Below, piece after piece: positions 29,538-39,682 of a stretch of 64,000 bases of DNA (the stretch's first letter is position 1; each line of letters opens with the position of its first letter). The stretch is from Gammaproteobacteria bacterium (GTDB lineage Bacteria > Pseudomonadota > Gammaproteobacteria > Steroidobacterales > Steroidobacteraceae). The notes below the pieces were generated by a model. That model saw only the letters and a program-made list of their open reading frames with translations, was not told where the DNA came from and did not search any database. The stretch covers positions 157,569 to 221,568 of the forward strand of contig DAIDHD010000003.1 of NCBI GenBank assembly GCA_027459765.1, read 5' to 3'. The position numbers were made by a program, and so were the translations under genes.

Positions 29538-31445
29538 TCAGCGCACGAAATTCGACAGCAGTTTCACGTAGCCCGATTGGTAATAGATGCCGGGCTCATT
29601 GACGACGTAGGAGTTCTCGGGCGCATTGCCATTCCAGTCGCGATAGGACTTCTGTGCGGGCTGGCCCGACGGTGGCGCCATCGACGCGGGCACGCCGGCG
29701 GCTCCGGCGTTGGCGACCGGACCTCCGGGGACGTATCCCGGAGCGGGCCCACAAGCCGAGGTCAGCGCGTCACTCCATTTGCTCCCCGGCCAGAACCAGA
29801 CATGGAACAGTTCGTTCACGGAATCCGTCGCACCGTAGGCATACATGTTCGTCAGATACACCTTGCCGAACGGATTGACGCCGTGGAAGTAGTGCAGGAT
29901 CTCCAACGCGCGGTCGCGCAGCCTTGGCGGCTCCGCCGCTGCGGCGCCATACCGGATGGCGTCCATGTTAGAGTTGCCGTAGGCCGCGCGCGGATTGTTG
30001 CTGCCCCAGTGGTATTGCGGTTCATGCATGAAACTTCGATACAAATCATCGCGTGCATCGAAGCCGTAGACGTGATTTCCCGCGGCCACGTCGCGCCGCT
30101 TGTCCTCGATGAGGGTCGCTTGCAGCGCCCTGTCCGCCCCGGCGAGCCCCGTGTAGAAGAGTAGCGCCTCACCCTGCTCGGGGTTGTAACGCGTCCAACC
30201 GAAATCCCGATACGGCCGCGTAGCCTTGTAGTTCGCCTTGATGAAATCGTCGTAGGCGGAATCGCCGGTGATGGCGAACAGATACACCGCCGCGACCACC
30301 GCCTCTCCGTCCTGATCCTCGGCGCTCCAATCCGCCTTCCCGGCATGCACGACTTGGGAATCGCATGCCGTCTGCTTCGCCGGCGCCGATCGATAGTTCC
30401 GCCACGCGGCGGCAGCCCGGCGACGCAGGTCGGCCGCCTCGGCCTCGAGAGCCGGGAAGCGCGCGAATACGAAAGAGGCGTGCGCCAGCATGCCGGCCAG
30501 CGCGATCGTCGAGGAGGTGCAGCTGGGCACGTAGAAGCGCGCGCTCTTGTCGGTGCTCGGAGGACTTGCGGCGGCGTACACGATGCTCCCCACCTTGAGC
30601 GCTGCGCTTCCGTCGTCGAATTGCATCCGCTTGAGCCAATCGGTCTCCCATTTGACCTCATCGAGGAGATCGGGAATTCCGTTGCCGGATTCCGGAATCC
30701 CGAAATCGTCGGTGAACGCCTGAGAATTTTCCTGATACGCGGTGAGCAGCTGATGGACCGGTTGCGCCGCAAAGGTCACGTACTTGTTGGTGTCGCCGGC
30801 ATCGAACCAACCGCCGCTCAGGTTCCGGACCTTGGCGGAATTCGCGCGATCCGTGACGTCGCGTGCGCCGACGTCCTGATCCGGCCTCAGGTAAGCCGGC
30901 TCGTCCGTCCAACAGGATTGCGCCTGCGGCTGGTGTTTTCCGTAGCCGCTGCGCTGATAGAAATACATCCGCACCGCCGCACGAAGTGCGTCGGAGTAGA
31001 CCCGATCGTCGATGCGGAACGTGGGTGAGCGCCGGTTCCTGGCGACGTCGTAGACGAAGTACTTGCCGGGCGCGTCGACGACGGAGAAGTCGAACCACCA
31101 TCCGGCATCGCCCGACGACGCCTCCACGGCGCCACCGCCCCATGCGGACAATTTGCCGGAAAACACCGCGGCTCCGTCATCCGCCCGCCGCACCTGATAT
31201 TCCGCGCCGGGCGCGAACCGATCCTTCGAGTCGTACCCCACGTGCGGATCCCTGACGACCGCGACCTTCGGGTCCCCGGGCCGGTAGCCGAATTGGTCCA
31301 CGAGCAAATGGTGGTCGAAAGGTGTGGCGAGACTGGCGGCGCCGGCGCTCGGGTTCACCGGGCGGTCTTGGGCGCGTGAATCGGAGCTTCCGCAGCCGCA
31401 CGTCCCCAGCACGAGCAATCCCAGCAAGAAACAGCGCGGCAACAT
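29538..31445 (-). CDS. Glycoside hydrolase family 9-like lipoprotein
   Basis: LLGLLVLGTCGCGSS lipobox; LVDQFGYRPGDPKVAVV (CelD N-term Ig-like); LSGGWFDAGDTNKYVTF; NAPENSYVVNEPGIYYQSGYVKLL. Confidence 0.88.
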   Translation of the reverse strand: MLPRCFLLGLLVLGTCGCGSSDSRAQDRPVNPSAGAASLATPFDHHLLVDQFGYRPGDPKVAVVRDPHVGYDSKDRFAPGAEYQVRRADDGAAVFSGKLSAWGGGAVEASSGDAGWWFDFSVVDAPGKYFVYDVARNRRSPTFRIDDRVYSDALRAAVRMYFYQRSGYGKHQPQAQSCWTDEPAYLRPDQDVGARDVTDRANSAKVRNLSGGWFDAGDTNKYVTFAAQPVHQLLTAYQENSQAFTDDFGIPESGNGIPDLLDEVKWETDWLKRMQFDDGSAALKVGSIVYAAASPPSTDKSARFYVPSCTSSTIALAGMLAHASFVFARFPALEAEAADLRRRAAAAWRNYRSAPAKQTACDSQVVHAGKADWSAEDQDGEAVVAAVYLFAITGDSAYDDFIKANYKATRPYRDFGWTRYNPEQGEALLFYTGLAGADRALQATLIEDKRRDVAAGNHVYGFDARDDLYRSFMHEPQYHWGSNNPRAAYGNSNMDAIRYGAAAAEPPRLRDRALEILHYFHGVNPFGKVYLTNMYAYGATDSVNELFHVWFWPGSKWSDALTSACGPAPGYVPGGPVANAGAAGVPASMAPPSGQPAQKSYRDWNGNAPENSYVVNEPGIYYQSGYVKLLSNFVR

Positions 31446-31585
31446 CACTGACGGTCCTTCGAGCCACCCGGAGGCGCGAACGCCCGGCCCATGCGGGATC
31501 TTGCGCCCACGCTCGCCGACGACGCAAGCCGGCCGACCGCAGGGACGTTCGCCGGCGAGAGCTCCCTGCCGATACGGCGCCAGAC

Positions 31586-33358
31586 CTACTGCAGGGTGAG
31601 CACCGTCATGCTCCAGGGTGGGAGGGTCACGCTGACCGGCGCCGAGACGCTCCCCAGGGACTGCGAGACCGGTGCGGTCCACGTCCCCTTCTGCGAATCG
31701 TCGTATTGCGCCTTGCCATAGGTCACGGTGCTGGCAGTGAAGGAGGCTCGGGACGTGTTGGCAACCCCGACGGTGACGGTGACGCCGTTGTTCTCATCCA
31801 GGTTGAACAACATCACCGAGTAACCGGAAGCCTGACTCGCGCCGTAGGCGCGCACGTTGGCGAGCGAAGAGTTCACGGAGGTGCTTAGCATGGAGTTGCC
31901 CGGAAGGGCGAATCGGGCCGCGAGCTGTTCCGCATAGCCGCTGGGCAGCACCGTTCCGAACGGAATCGCCTGGGAGCTCGTCGCACAGCCGCCGGCGGAC
32001 CACCCATCCGACACCTGCCCATACGAACCGAAATTCTGCCAACCGTACAGACCCGCGGCCACCGTGGCCGAGTCGCCTCCGCCATTGCACCCGGCGCCGA
32101 TGGCCATGAACCAGGTGTTGACCACGACACCGTCGTTCAACATCTCGCCGAACGCCATGCCGGTGTACAGACCGTTGACGATCGACAGGCTCTGCTTGCC
32201 GGGATTCGTATACACCGAATTGAACTCGCCCATCATGATGGGCGTACTGGCGGACTTGCCCGCGGCGACCAGTTCGCTGCGCAACGTATTGATGGCGGAG
32301 GTCAGCGCCGCAGGAGCTTTGGTCAGCAGATAGCTGTCCGACTCCGCGCCCGGTGCCTGCAGATACTCGTGCAACTCCACGAAATCGAACTGCGCATTCT
32401 TCAGTACGATGTTGTCCCAGCTTGCGTTGTCCTCGACCAGCACACCAATCTTCGCCGTCGGATCCTGAGCCTTCATGAGTTGGTAATAGCCGCCGCTCGT
32501 CGCCGTGCCGACGGCTTTCGCGTAAGTGGTCGGATCGTTCTTGGCGGCGTGCAGGTCATATTCCCACGAACCGTATTCCTCGTTGCCGACGGTCCAATAA
32601 TGCACGTTGTAGCCCTTCGCCACGACGTGCGCCACCCAGGCGGCGGCCTCGCTCGGGTCACCCCCGCCGGTGCAGGCCGCGTTCGAGCCGTAATTGACCG
32701 TGATCGCGACTTCGTCGTTGTTGGGGATCACGACGTCGTTCATGAAGTTGTCGAACGTGCTGTTGGGATTGACGTACGCCCCGCCGCAGGTCGTGTGGTT
32801 GCTCCAATGGTAGAGATCCGACAGAGAACCACCGGGCCAACGAACCACGTGCGACCCGGTCGCAGCCACCGCCGCGGAAATGCCGGGGATGGTCGCGTCG
32901 TACCAGGCACCCATGTTGGAACCGAACTGCGTGGCCACGATCGGTGCGAGCGTCTTCGACGCATCGACGGTCACCTGCCCAACGGTGCCCGCGGTGCCAC
33001 CGGAGCTGGTACCACCGCTCGAGCCGGAGCTGCTACCGGAGCCGGATCCGCCGCTGCTACCGGAGCTCGATCCGCCACTGCTACCGGAGCTGGATCCGCC
33101 GCCCGAGGAGCTCGACCCGGTGGTGCCACTGGAGCCACCACCAGAGCTCGACGAGCTGGAGGAGCTTGACGAGCTCGAGGAGCTGGACGAACTCGATGAG
33201 CCGGATGAGCTAGAGCCTCCGCCCGACCCGGAGCTGCCGGTTGCGGAGGTGGTGGCGGAGGATCCGGTCGACGTCGAATTGCCTGACCCACCTGCCCCGC
33301 AAGCCGACAGAAATCCCGCCGAGGCCAACACCCCTACCAGCAGCATCACCGATCGCAT
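31586..33358 (-). CDS. Secreted lipoprotein with Ser-rich linker and alpha-L-arabinofuranosidase-like (GH51/GH39-type TIM barrel) domain
   Basis: ASAGFLSACGAGG lipobox; VVRWPGGSLSDLYHW, YWTVGNEEYGSWEYD, IMMGEFNSVY. Confidence 0.7.
   Translation of the reverse strand: MRSVMLLVGVLASAGFLSACGAGGSGNSTSTGSSATTSATGSSGSGGGSSSSGSSSSSSSSSSSSSSSSSSSGGGSSGTTGSSSSGGGSSSGSSGGSSSGSSGGSGSGSSSGSSGGTSSGGTAGTVGQVTVDASKTLAPIVATQFGSNMGAWYDATIPGISAAVAATGSHVVRWPGGSLSDLYHWSNHTTCGGAYVNPNSTFDNFMNDVVIPNNDEVAITVNYGSNAACTGGGDPSEAAAWVAHVVAKGYNVHYWTVGNEEYGSWEYDLHAAKNDPTTYAKAVGTATSGGYYQLMKAQDPTAKIGVLVEDNASWDNIVLKNAQFDFVELHEYLQAPGAESDSYLLTKAPAALTSAINTLRSELVAAGKSASTPIMMGEFNSVYTNPGKQSLSIVNGLYTGMAFGEMLNDGVVVNTWFMAIGAGCNGGGDSATVAAGLYGWQNFGSYGQVSDGWSAGGCATSSQAIPFGTVLPSGYAEQLAARFALPGNSMLSTSVNSSLANVRAYGASQASGYSVMLFNLDENNGVTVTVGVANTSRASFTASTVTYGKAQYDDSQKGTWTAPVSQSLGSVSAPVSVTLPPWSMTVLTLQ
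32977..33235 (-). repeat. Poly-Ser/Gly low-complexity tract
   Basis: Encodes SGSSSSSSSSSSSSSSSSSSSGGGSSGTTGSSSSGGGSSSGSSGGSSSGSS. Confidence 0.9.
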
Positions 33359-33601
33359 AGTTCCTCTCCCGGTTCGAATCCGCGCGCGTGGCGCGGCCAT
33401 TCCCATGGCCACTCACGTGGAACCGCTCACACGCGGATTGAATCCGGGTGGCGATTCGCCATAACACCATGCTGAGGCCGGGCAGGTTCGCGCGGCAAAT
33501 CGTCTCCGAACGGCGACGAGCCACCACTTCGCGGAAGTACGGTAAAGATGCTTCGCACCGGCGGGAGATGGAAAATCGTGCGCCAGATCCGGAAGCAGAG
33601 A

Positions 33602-34654
33602 TCAATTTACGTGATTCGGGTCACGCACCGCCGGAGAGAATTCTGCTGATTCGAACTGTCGAGCCGAGGGTGCGTTCGTAACCGTCCCCTCGAAACCGTG
33701 AACGTAGGCACTGAGATCTACGGCGTAGAGCTGCTCCCAACCCAACCCGCGAATGTGGATGAGACCCCGATCGAAATACGGATAGCGGTGACGACTCTCG
33801 GCATCGTCGACCGTCACCTCGGTGCCGCTCTCCGCGAACAGCCTTTGAAGCTGACCGTCGATCTCCTGCAATTTTCCCCGCTGGTCAAGCGCGTCCCAGA
33901 GCCTCGCCTGCATGGGCGCCCATACCAGATGCAAGGTAAACCCGTACTGGCGACTCAGCGCGCAGAATTCGCGCATGATTGCCTGCGCCTCGGGCCTCAC
34001 GACATCGGATTCCTCGACTTTGCTGGTGAAAAGCGCCTCGTCGATCGAGGAATCCCGGAATTCATCGAGAACGGGCGATGCAGCCGGCGTCTCCGGGGCG
34101 ATCCAGATGTCGTTGCCCGGGCGGCGCAACAGACTGAACAACGGCTCCCAGATCCTGGTGGTCACCGAAAGTGCCGCAGGACGCCACGAATAATCGACGT
34201 ACCCCGGATAATTGCTCCGTAGGAACGCCTTCTCGTCCGGACGGGTGAATACGCTCCCGACGTAATATTCGAACATCGACTTGTCCATCGGATACGTGAA
34301 AACGCCGCGCGAGGCCGCAATCACGACGTGTCGGGGCCGGTGGCCGCTCTCGAGATAGCGTTTCAGCAGGAACAACGAACTGGGCAATCCCGCGAATGCA
34401 TGGGTCGTCAGGTCTGCCACCTCACCGGGCTCCCCGATGCGATATTTGTGCGCAACGTTGTGGGTCACGCTGTCACCCAACAGGACTACGGGGTAGGACC
34501 GCCCGTCGTGCAGAACCGCATTGGCCAGATCGTCCACGTTGTGCCGATGCAGCGTAACTCCACCCAACGCAGCCGCAAGCGCCTCCGCAATCAACGCCAG
34601 AAACAACGCCGAAAGGGGCAATCGTTGCAGGAAGAATCTGGTCCAGGGGGACAC
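33602..34654 (-). CDS. Membrane-anchored SGNH-hydrolase-like protein (module A)
   Basis: N-terminal TM, YPVVLLGDSVTHNVAHKY (GDS motif), C-terminal FDRGLIHIRGLGWEQL. Confidence 0.65.
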   Translation of the reverse strand: MSPWTRFFLQRLPLSALFLALIAEALAAALGGVTLHRHNVDDLANAVLHDGRSYPVVLLGDSVTHNVAHKYRIGEPGEVADLTTHAFAGLPSSLFLLKRYLESGHRPRHVVIAASRGVFTYPMDKSMFEYYVGSVFTRPDEKAFLRSNYPGYVDYSWRPAALSVTTRIWEPLFSLLRRPGNDIWIAPETPAASPVLDEFRDSSIDEALFTSKVEESDVVRPEAQAIMREFCALSRQYGFTLHLVWAPMQARLWDALDQRGKLQEIDGQLQRLFAESGTEVTVDDAESRHRYPYFDRGLIHIRGLGWEQLYAVDLSAYVHGFEGTVTNAPSARQFESAEFSPAVRDPNHVN

Positions 34655-34677
34655 GGCGGCGGTCTCCGTCAGTCAGG

Positions 34678-36165
34678 TCAGAATTGGAAATATAGGAACG
34701 TTCTCGGCTCGCCGAGCCAACCCAATGAGAGCCAGAGCATGCCCGCGCATACCATGGCGGTGCGATAGGAGGGTTTGATTGCGCCGGGATTCGCGACCGG
34801 ATTCGGCAAGAGAAGCGACAGCGGACCGAGCAATACCAGCAACGAGACGAAGTGAGCGGTGAAATTCGCCGCTTGAAAGACGTCGAAGAAGGTCACCGGG
34901 AGCCCGAGCGTACGCGCAATCCCGTCGGCCCAGAGCGGCAGGACCAACGCCCGATCCGGCATGAACATCGACTTCAGGATGGCGTGCGCCTGCGCAAGAC
35001 TGTCGGACCTGAAGTAGACCAACGTCACCAGGATGTTCAGCATCGTCAACAGCCAACCCAGCGGTTTCGGCAACGTCGGCATTTTCGCCTCCCGCCAGCC
35101 ATGATTGATGAGCAAGCCGATGCCGTTGACCAGGCCGAAGACGATGAACGTCCAACCCGCACCGTGCCACAGCCCGGAAGCGAGGAACGTAATGAACGTG
35201 GGCAAGGCAATACAAAGCGCGAAGGCCGTCACCGGCCGAATCTGGCGATCCGCGACGAACCGGTGCGCCGCCAAGGCGAGGGGCGAGTAGCAATACATCG
35301 TGAAGAAGCGCGTCATCGTGATGTGCCAGCGCTTCCAATACTCGATCATGCTGGTGGCGGCGAAGGGGATGTTGAAGTTGAAGGGCAGAACGAACCCGAA
35401 CATCAACCCGAGACCCACCGCCATGTCCGAGTACCCGGAGAAATCGAAGTACAATTGCAACGCGTAGCCGATCGCAGCGCTCCACGCCTCCAGGAACTGC
35501 AGGTGCAGAGGCCATTGGAACGCAGTGTCTACGAACTTGGCGAGGCTGTCCGCCAGGGCGACCTTTTTGAAAAGACCGTAGCAGAACAGCGCGAATCCGG
35601 GACCAAAGCTCGCGGCATTGATGATCCGCCCCGACGCCACTTCGCTCAGCTGACGGCCCATCTCCCGATGCAACACGATTGGGCCCGCGATCAGCTGTGG
35701 GAAGAACATCACGAACAGCATGTACTGCGGAAGCGGCGGAACATCCTCCTCGCCGTCAGATACATCCGTCAGATAGGTGATCTGCTGGAAGGTATGGAAC
35801 GATATGCCGAGAGGGACGAATAGAGCCGCAAGGTGGAATTGCACCCCGGTGATGACGCCGAGATTCTCGAGAAAGAAATTGCGGTATTTGAAGTAACCGA
35901 GCAGCAGGAGATTGAAGGCGATTCCGACCCACAGCAGGGTGCGGCTCTGAGTTCGGCTCAGGCCCCGCGCGAAGGCGTAATTCACCAGGATCTGCGACAG
36001 CAGCAGCGCGAGATACTTGACGCTCCAGTAGCCGTAGAAGACTGTCGACGCGACGAGCAGGAACCAGATGCCGTAACGCCCGCCGGCGAATCGCCTTATC
36101 GAATGAAACAGGAGGAGCGAGATGGGCAGGAAAGCGAATACGAAAACCGGATCCGTAAAGAGCAT
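34678..36165 (-). CDS. MBOAT O-acyltransferase (AlgI-like; module A)
   Basis: MLFTDPVFVFAFLPISLLLFHSIRRF...LQLYFDFSGYSDMAVGLGLMFGF...FITFLASGLWHGAGWTFIVFG. Confidence 0.95.
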   Translation of the reverse strand: MLFTDPVFVFAFLPISLLLFHSIRRFAGGRYGIWFLLVASTVFYGYWSVKYLALLLSQILVNYAFARGLSRTQSRTLLWVGIAFNLLLLGYFKYRNFFLENLGVITGVQFHLAALFVPLGISFHTFQQITYLTDVSDGEEDVPPLPQYMLFVMFFPQLIAGPIVLHREMGRQLSEVASGRIINAASFGPGFALFCYGLFKKVALADSLAKFVDTAFQWPLHLQFLEAWSAAIGYALQLYFDFSGYSDMAVGLGLMFGFVLPFNFNIPFAATSMIEYWKRWHITMTRFFTMYCYSPLALAAHRFVADRQIRPVTAFALCIALPTFITFLASGLWHGAGWTFIVFGLVNGIGLLINHGWREAKMPTLPKPLGWLLTMLNILVTLVYFRSDSLAQAHAILKSMFMPDRALVLPLWADGIARTLGLPVTFFDVFQAANFTAHFVSLLVLLGPLSLLLPNPVANPGAIKPSYRTAMVCAGMLWLSLGWLGEPRTFLYFQF

Positions 36166-36447
36166 TCATGTGCCTCTATCGGATTTGCGCGAACTCTTAT
36201 TGACGGCCGCGAACAGATGGCTCGTCATCTCGCCGACGTTGCCGAGTCCGTTGATGTCGCGGGCCCGCAGGCGCACGTTGAGCCTTTTCTCGCAGGCCAG
36301 GATGATCTTGATCTGCTGAAGGCTGTCCCAGCCGGGGATGTCGGCCGCCGTCGTCGTGTCGGTCAGCACCAGGGAGTCGTTGCCGAAGACCGTGCGAAAG
36401 ATGTCCTGCAGGATGCCTTGCACTTCGCCGCGCGTCAGTTCACTCAT
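36166..36447 (-). CDS. Acyl carrier protein (module A)
   Basis: MSELTRGEVQGILQDIFRTVFGNDSLVLTDTTTAADIPGWDSLQQIKIILACEKRLNVRL; intact DSL. Confidence 0.92.
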   Translation of the reverse strand: MSELTRGEVQGILQDIFRTVFGNDSLVLTDTTTAADIPGWDSLQQIKIILACEKRLNVRLRARDINGLGNVGEMTSHLFAAVNKSSRKSDRGT

Positions 36448-38255
36448 TATTTCAACCGCCTGTCGATGATGGTCATGTAATGTGGTTGCGGATCCGCGCC
36501 TTCGGCGGAGCGCCGCCACGGCGCGGATTCACCGGTACTCTCGAAGCCGAGTTGGCGAAGGATCGGCGGGAGGATGACGTTCTTCTCGGTGGGCGTATGC
36601 ACGCATTCGATCATCGTGCAACCGTGGGAGCGTGCGTTCGTCCGAAGAGTCTCCAGCATCACGTTCTCGAGTCGCCGCCCGAAGACGCGACAGCTCATGA
36701 CCCAATTGGCGACCCGTAGGATGCCGTTTCCCGGTACCGTCACCGCGATGGCGACGATGCCGTAATCCTGCAGGCGATCCGCCAGCCGAATCGCCACCAC
36801 GTCGCGCGCACCGGCGAGTATTTCCGCCTCGGAGAAGATGGACAGATTCAGCTTGAATTGATTGGTTTTTCGGATGAGCTGAACTATCCGATCGACCGTA
36901 CTGGCATCGACCGCCTCGACATGCGCCACTGGCTGCAATCCGCTGAGAAATCGATCCATGTCCGTCCCGGACTCGGCGGACGCCTCCTGCAGGGCTGCGA
37001 TGGTGCGATAGGAGGCACCACGCCCGAGATCCTCACGCGTCAACGCGCGCAGAGGAAACGCCTTGGCGGAATCCAGCGCATGGACATAATGTGCCGGATC
37101 CTCCGGCATCTCAACGACCATCACCTCAGGCAACTCCGAGCGGACGAGACTTCGTTCGACCGGGTTGTCATCGACGAAAACCAGGCTGTCCAGGCCGAGA
37201 TTGAGGGTGCGCGCGATGTGGCGCAAATTCGATGCCTTGTCCTCGAAATTCGCCACGAAACAGGCGATGTCCTCCTCCTTGAGAACCATGCCCGAATGCT
37301 CCCGGAACGGTGCTCGCGCCACCTCCTCGCGATTCTTGGAGCAAACCGCCAAGATGACCCCGCGGCCGGCGAGCTGGCGAACGTATTTCTGGAAATTCGC
37401 GAATGCCTCGCCATCTGCGGTTTCCTGGCCGAGTTCGATGCCTTGCAGACCATCGTCTCCGACGACACCGCCCCACAGGGTATTGTCGAGATCCAGCACC
37501 AACACCTTCCTGGCACGTCCCAGTAGACCGGCGAGTGCCGCAACCAGGGTGTGTGCGATCTCCGGCAGTGCATCCATGGAGTACGGCTGTTTGCACAGAT
37601 GATAGAGACGCTGGTCCAACCATTTCGCCGCGCCTACCCGGAATTGAAGCGCCTCGGCATCGACGATCGCCGTGGTCGCCGGCAGGCGGGAAGCGAGTTG
37701 CTGGTTGATCGATCTGACGTGCCAGCCTAGGCCACCGGGCGCAAGGCCGTCCTGCTCGTCCAGGATTCGGTGCGGCGGCATGTCGAACCCCATGACCACC
37801 GTCGGAACGCGGCTGCGCTCGATGAGCGATATCCAAAAATCGGCCTCGCGTTGCACCAATGCACGCGCCTCCTCGGCGGTCGACCCGATTGGCGGCGGAA
37901 ACTGGATGTCGCGGTGATCGAGGATCAGAAAGCAGGCGTCACAGTTCTCGGGGCCGAGATCGACATCGCCAAGCAGACCCCGCACCAGTCCACCGTATTG
38001 ACCGGCATTGACGGAAGCTCCAAAACCGCTGCGCAAAAGCATCAGCTTCAGGTGGTCCGCCAGATAATCCGTGGTGACATTGCCGAGCACGCGTACCCGA
38101 AGCGGCTTCAATCCGTCCACCGCCAAGAGATCCATTCGCTTGAGGGCCGCTACGATCGGGTCGACTTCCCCCTCATGAGCGCCCGGCACTCGCAGTCCCA
38201 GCGCAGCTTGAATCCACTTGTTCAATTCCGAGGAACCCGTCGCCATGCCGTACAC
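36447..38255 (-). CDS. FkbH-like HAD-IIIC family protein (module A)
   Basis: RKVLVLDLDNTLWGGVVGDDGLQGIELG, VCSKNREEVA, FVDDNPVERSLVR, C-terminal TNQFKLNLSIFSEAEI. Confidence 0.93.
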   Translation of the reverse strand: MYGMATGSSELNKWIQAALGLRVPGAHEGEVDPIVAALKRMDLLAVDGLKPLRVRVLGNVTTDYLADHLKLMLLRSGFGASVNAGQYGGLVRGLLGDVDLGPENCDACFLILDHRDIQFPPPIGSTAEEARALVQREADFWISLIERSRVPTVVMGFDMPPHRILDEQDGLAPGGLGWHVRSINQQLASRLPATTAIVDAEALQFRVGAAKWLDQRLYHLCKQPYSMDALPEIAHTLVAALAGLLGRARKVLVLDLDNTLWGGVVGDDGLQGIELGQETADGEAFANFQKYVRQLAGRGVILAVCSKNREEVARAPFREHSGMVLKEEDIACFVANFEDKASNLRHIARTLNLGLDSLVFVDDNPVERSLVRSELPEVMVVEMPEDPAHYVHALDSAKAFPLRALTREDLGRGASYRTIAALQEASAESGTDMDRFLSGLQPVAHVEAVDASTVDRIVQLIRKTNQFKLNLSIFSEAEILAGARDVVAIRLADRLQDYGIVAIAVTVPGNGILRVANWVMSCRVFGRRLENVMLETLRTNARSHGCTMIECVHTPTEKNVILPPILRQLGFESTGESAPWRRSAEGADPQPHYMTIIDRRLK

Positions 38256-38572
38256 CTGAGAGACGCCGCAACACCATGCAAGTAGTTTCTGCCATTATTG
38301 TGAAGGGTGGAGGACACGCGAGCCCTCGTCCCCGATCCCGAGAACGCCCAGGACAGGCGCCGCTCCGAGTCGACACCCCGTGCTACTCAAGAAACAATCG
38401 CCGACGCAATGATGCATGGAATGGAAGCGATTGTCGGATTTAACAGCGTTGCCGTGCCCGTGGCACCGGCCTGCAATGAAGAATCGGGCGCAATACTAGG
38501 GAATCGACGGCAGATTGTCTATGACCCCGTAGGTGCCGCACGACCACAATTCGTCAAGGTCACCAATATCTT

Positions 38573-39682
38573 ATGTCACGCACACGAGACCTATTCACCG
38601 GCATTCAGTACCTACGCGGCGTCGCCGCGCTGATGGTCGCCTTTCTCCATCTGCCCGTGCAGCTTCCCGCGTACGCGCCCTTCTTTCTCACGAATCGGAT
38701 CTTTGACACCGAGCGACTGAAAGCCGGCGTGGACGTCTTCTTCGTCATCAGCGGCTTCATCATGTACGTCACCAGTCGTGAGTCGCGGCCTTGGGATTTC
38801 GCGATCCGTCGGATCATCCGGATCGTTCCACTCTACTGGTCCTTGACCGGCCTGCTCGTCGTCGTCGCCGTGGCACGACCGGCGCTGTTTCACAGCACCG
38901 CGGTCTCAGGGGAATATATCTTCAAAAGCCTGTTATTCATCCCCTATTCCAATCCGACTCAAGGTGGGCACCTTGCACCCATCCTGGTGCCCGGATGGAC
39001 ACTGAATTTCGAGATGTTTTTCTATGCCGTATTCACACTCATCTTATTCTTTCCCGCAAGATTCCATCTTGCGCTTTCCGGATGTGTTTTTCTGCTCGTT
39101 CTGGCGGTAGAGCGAGCGCTGGCCGCGACGATTGGCCTGTCCCCGTTGTCGTTCTACGACAATCCGCAGATCCTCGAGTTTTGGACGGGGATGCTGATCG
39201 GATACACGCAGGTGCATCGACCCATCCGTCTGCCGGGAGAAGCATGCTGGCTCCTCATCCTGGGCGGGTTCTTTCTTTTAACCGCAAGCTACAACCTGCT
39301 GCCTCCAACGCTGCTCTTTCTCAAGGACTCGATCTGGAGCTATCTGATTCCGGCGACCACGATCGTCCTTGGTGTCGTGGCGCTGGAGAACACCCGCCGC
39401 ATTCGTGCATACGCATTCCCGCTGCTGATCGGCGACGCTTCGTACTCTATTTATCTGAGCCACGTATTCGCTCTCGGCGTCGTGCGCAGCCTTTGGACGC
39501 GACTGCCCGTTTATCGGATCGACTCGACTCACGCCGCGGAGTTTCTGGTGGTCGGAATGCTCTCGGTGGTAGCCGTTGGAGTACTCATCTTTCGGGCGGT
39601 GGAAAAACCGATGCTGACGCGGTTACAGTCGTGGTATCGGAACTTCGTCCTCGCTACACATAGGATGCGCGTCGTCAATTGA
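38573..39682 (+). CDS. Acyltransferase family 3 (OafA/ExoZ-like)
   Basis: IQYLRGVAALMVAFLHLPVQLP...GVDVFFVISGFIMYVTSRE. Confidence 0.92.
   Translation: MSRTRDLFTGIQYLRGVAALMVAFLHLPVQLPAYAPFFLTNRIFDTERLKAGVDVFFVISGFIMYVTSRESRPWDFAIRRIIRIVPLYWSLTGLLVVVAVARPALFHSTAVSGEYIFKSLLFIPYSNPTQGGHLAPILVPGWTLNFEMFFYAVFTLILFFPARFHLALSGCVFLLVLAVERALAATIGLSPLSFYDNPQILEFWTGMLIGYTQVHRPIRLPGEACWLLILGGFFLLTASYNLLPPTLLFLKDSIWSYLIPATTIVLGVVALENTRRIRAYAFPLLIGDASYSIYLSHVFALGVVRSLWTRLPVYRIDSTHAAEFLVVGMLSVVAVGVLIFRAVEKPMLTRLQSWYRNFVLATHRMRVVN

Noticed and set aside
32880-33464. Acidic E/L/D-repeat protein on the plus strand (PELDELEELDELEELDEL...)
   Set aside because: Reverse complement of the poly-Ser/Gly linker of the GH lipoprotein; no independent start or homology signal.
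38256-38572. c-di-GMP riboswitch suggested by TCACGCACA near 38575
   Set aside because: The string is the start of the acyltransferase CDS (ATG TCA CGC ACA) and lacks the rest of a GEMM motif.
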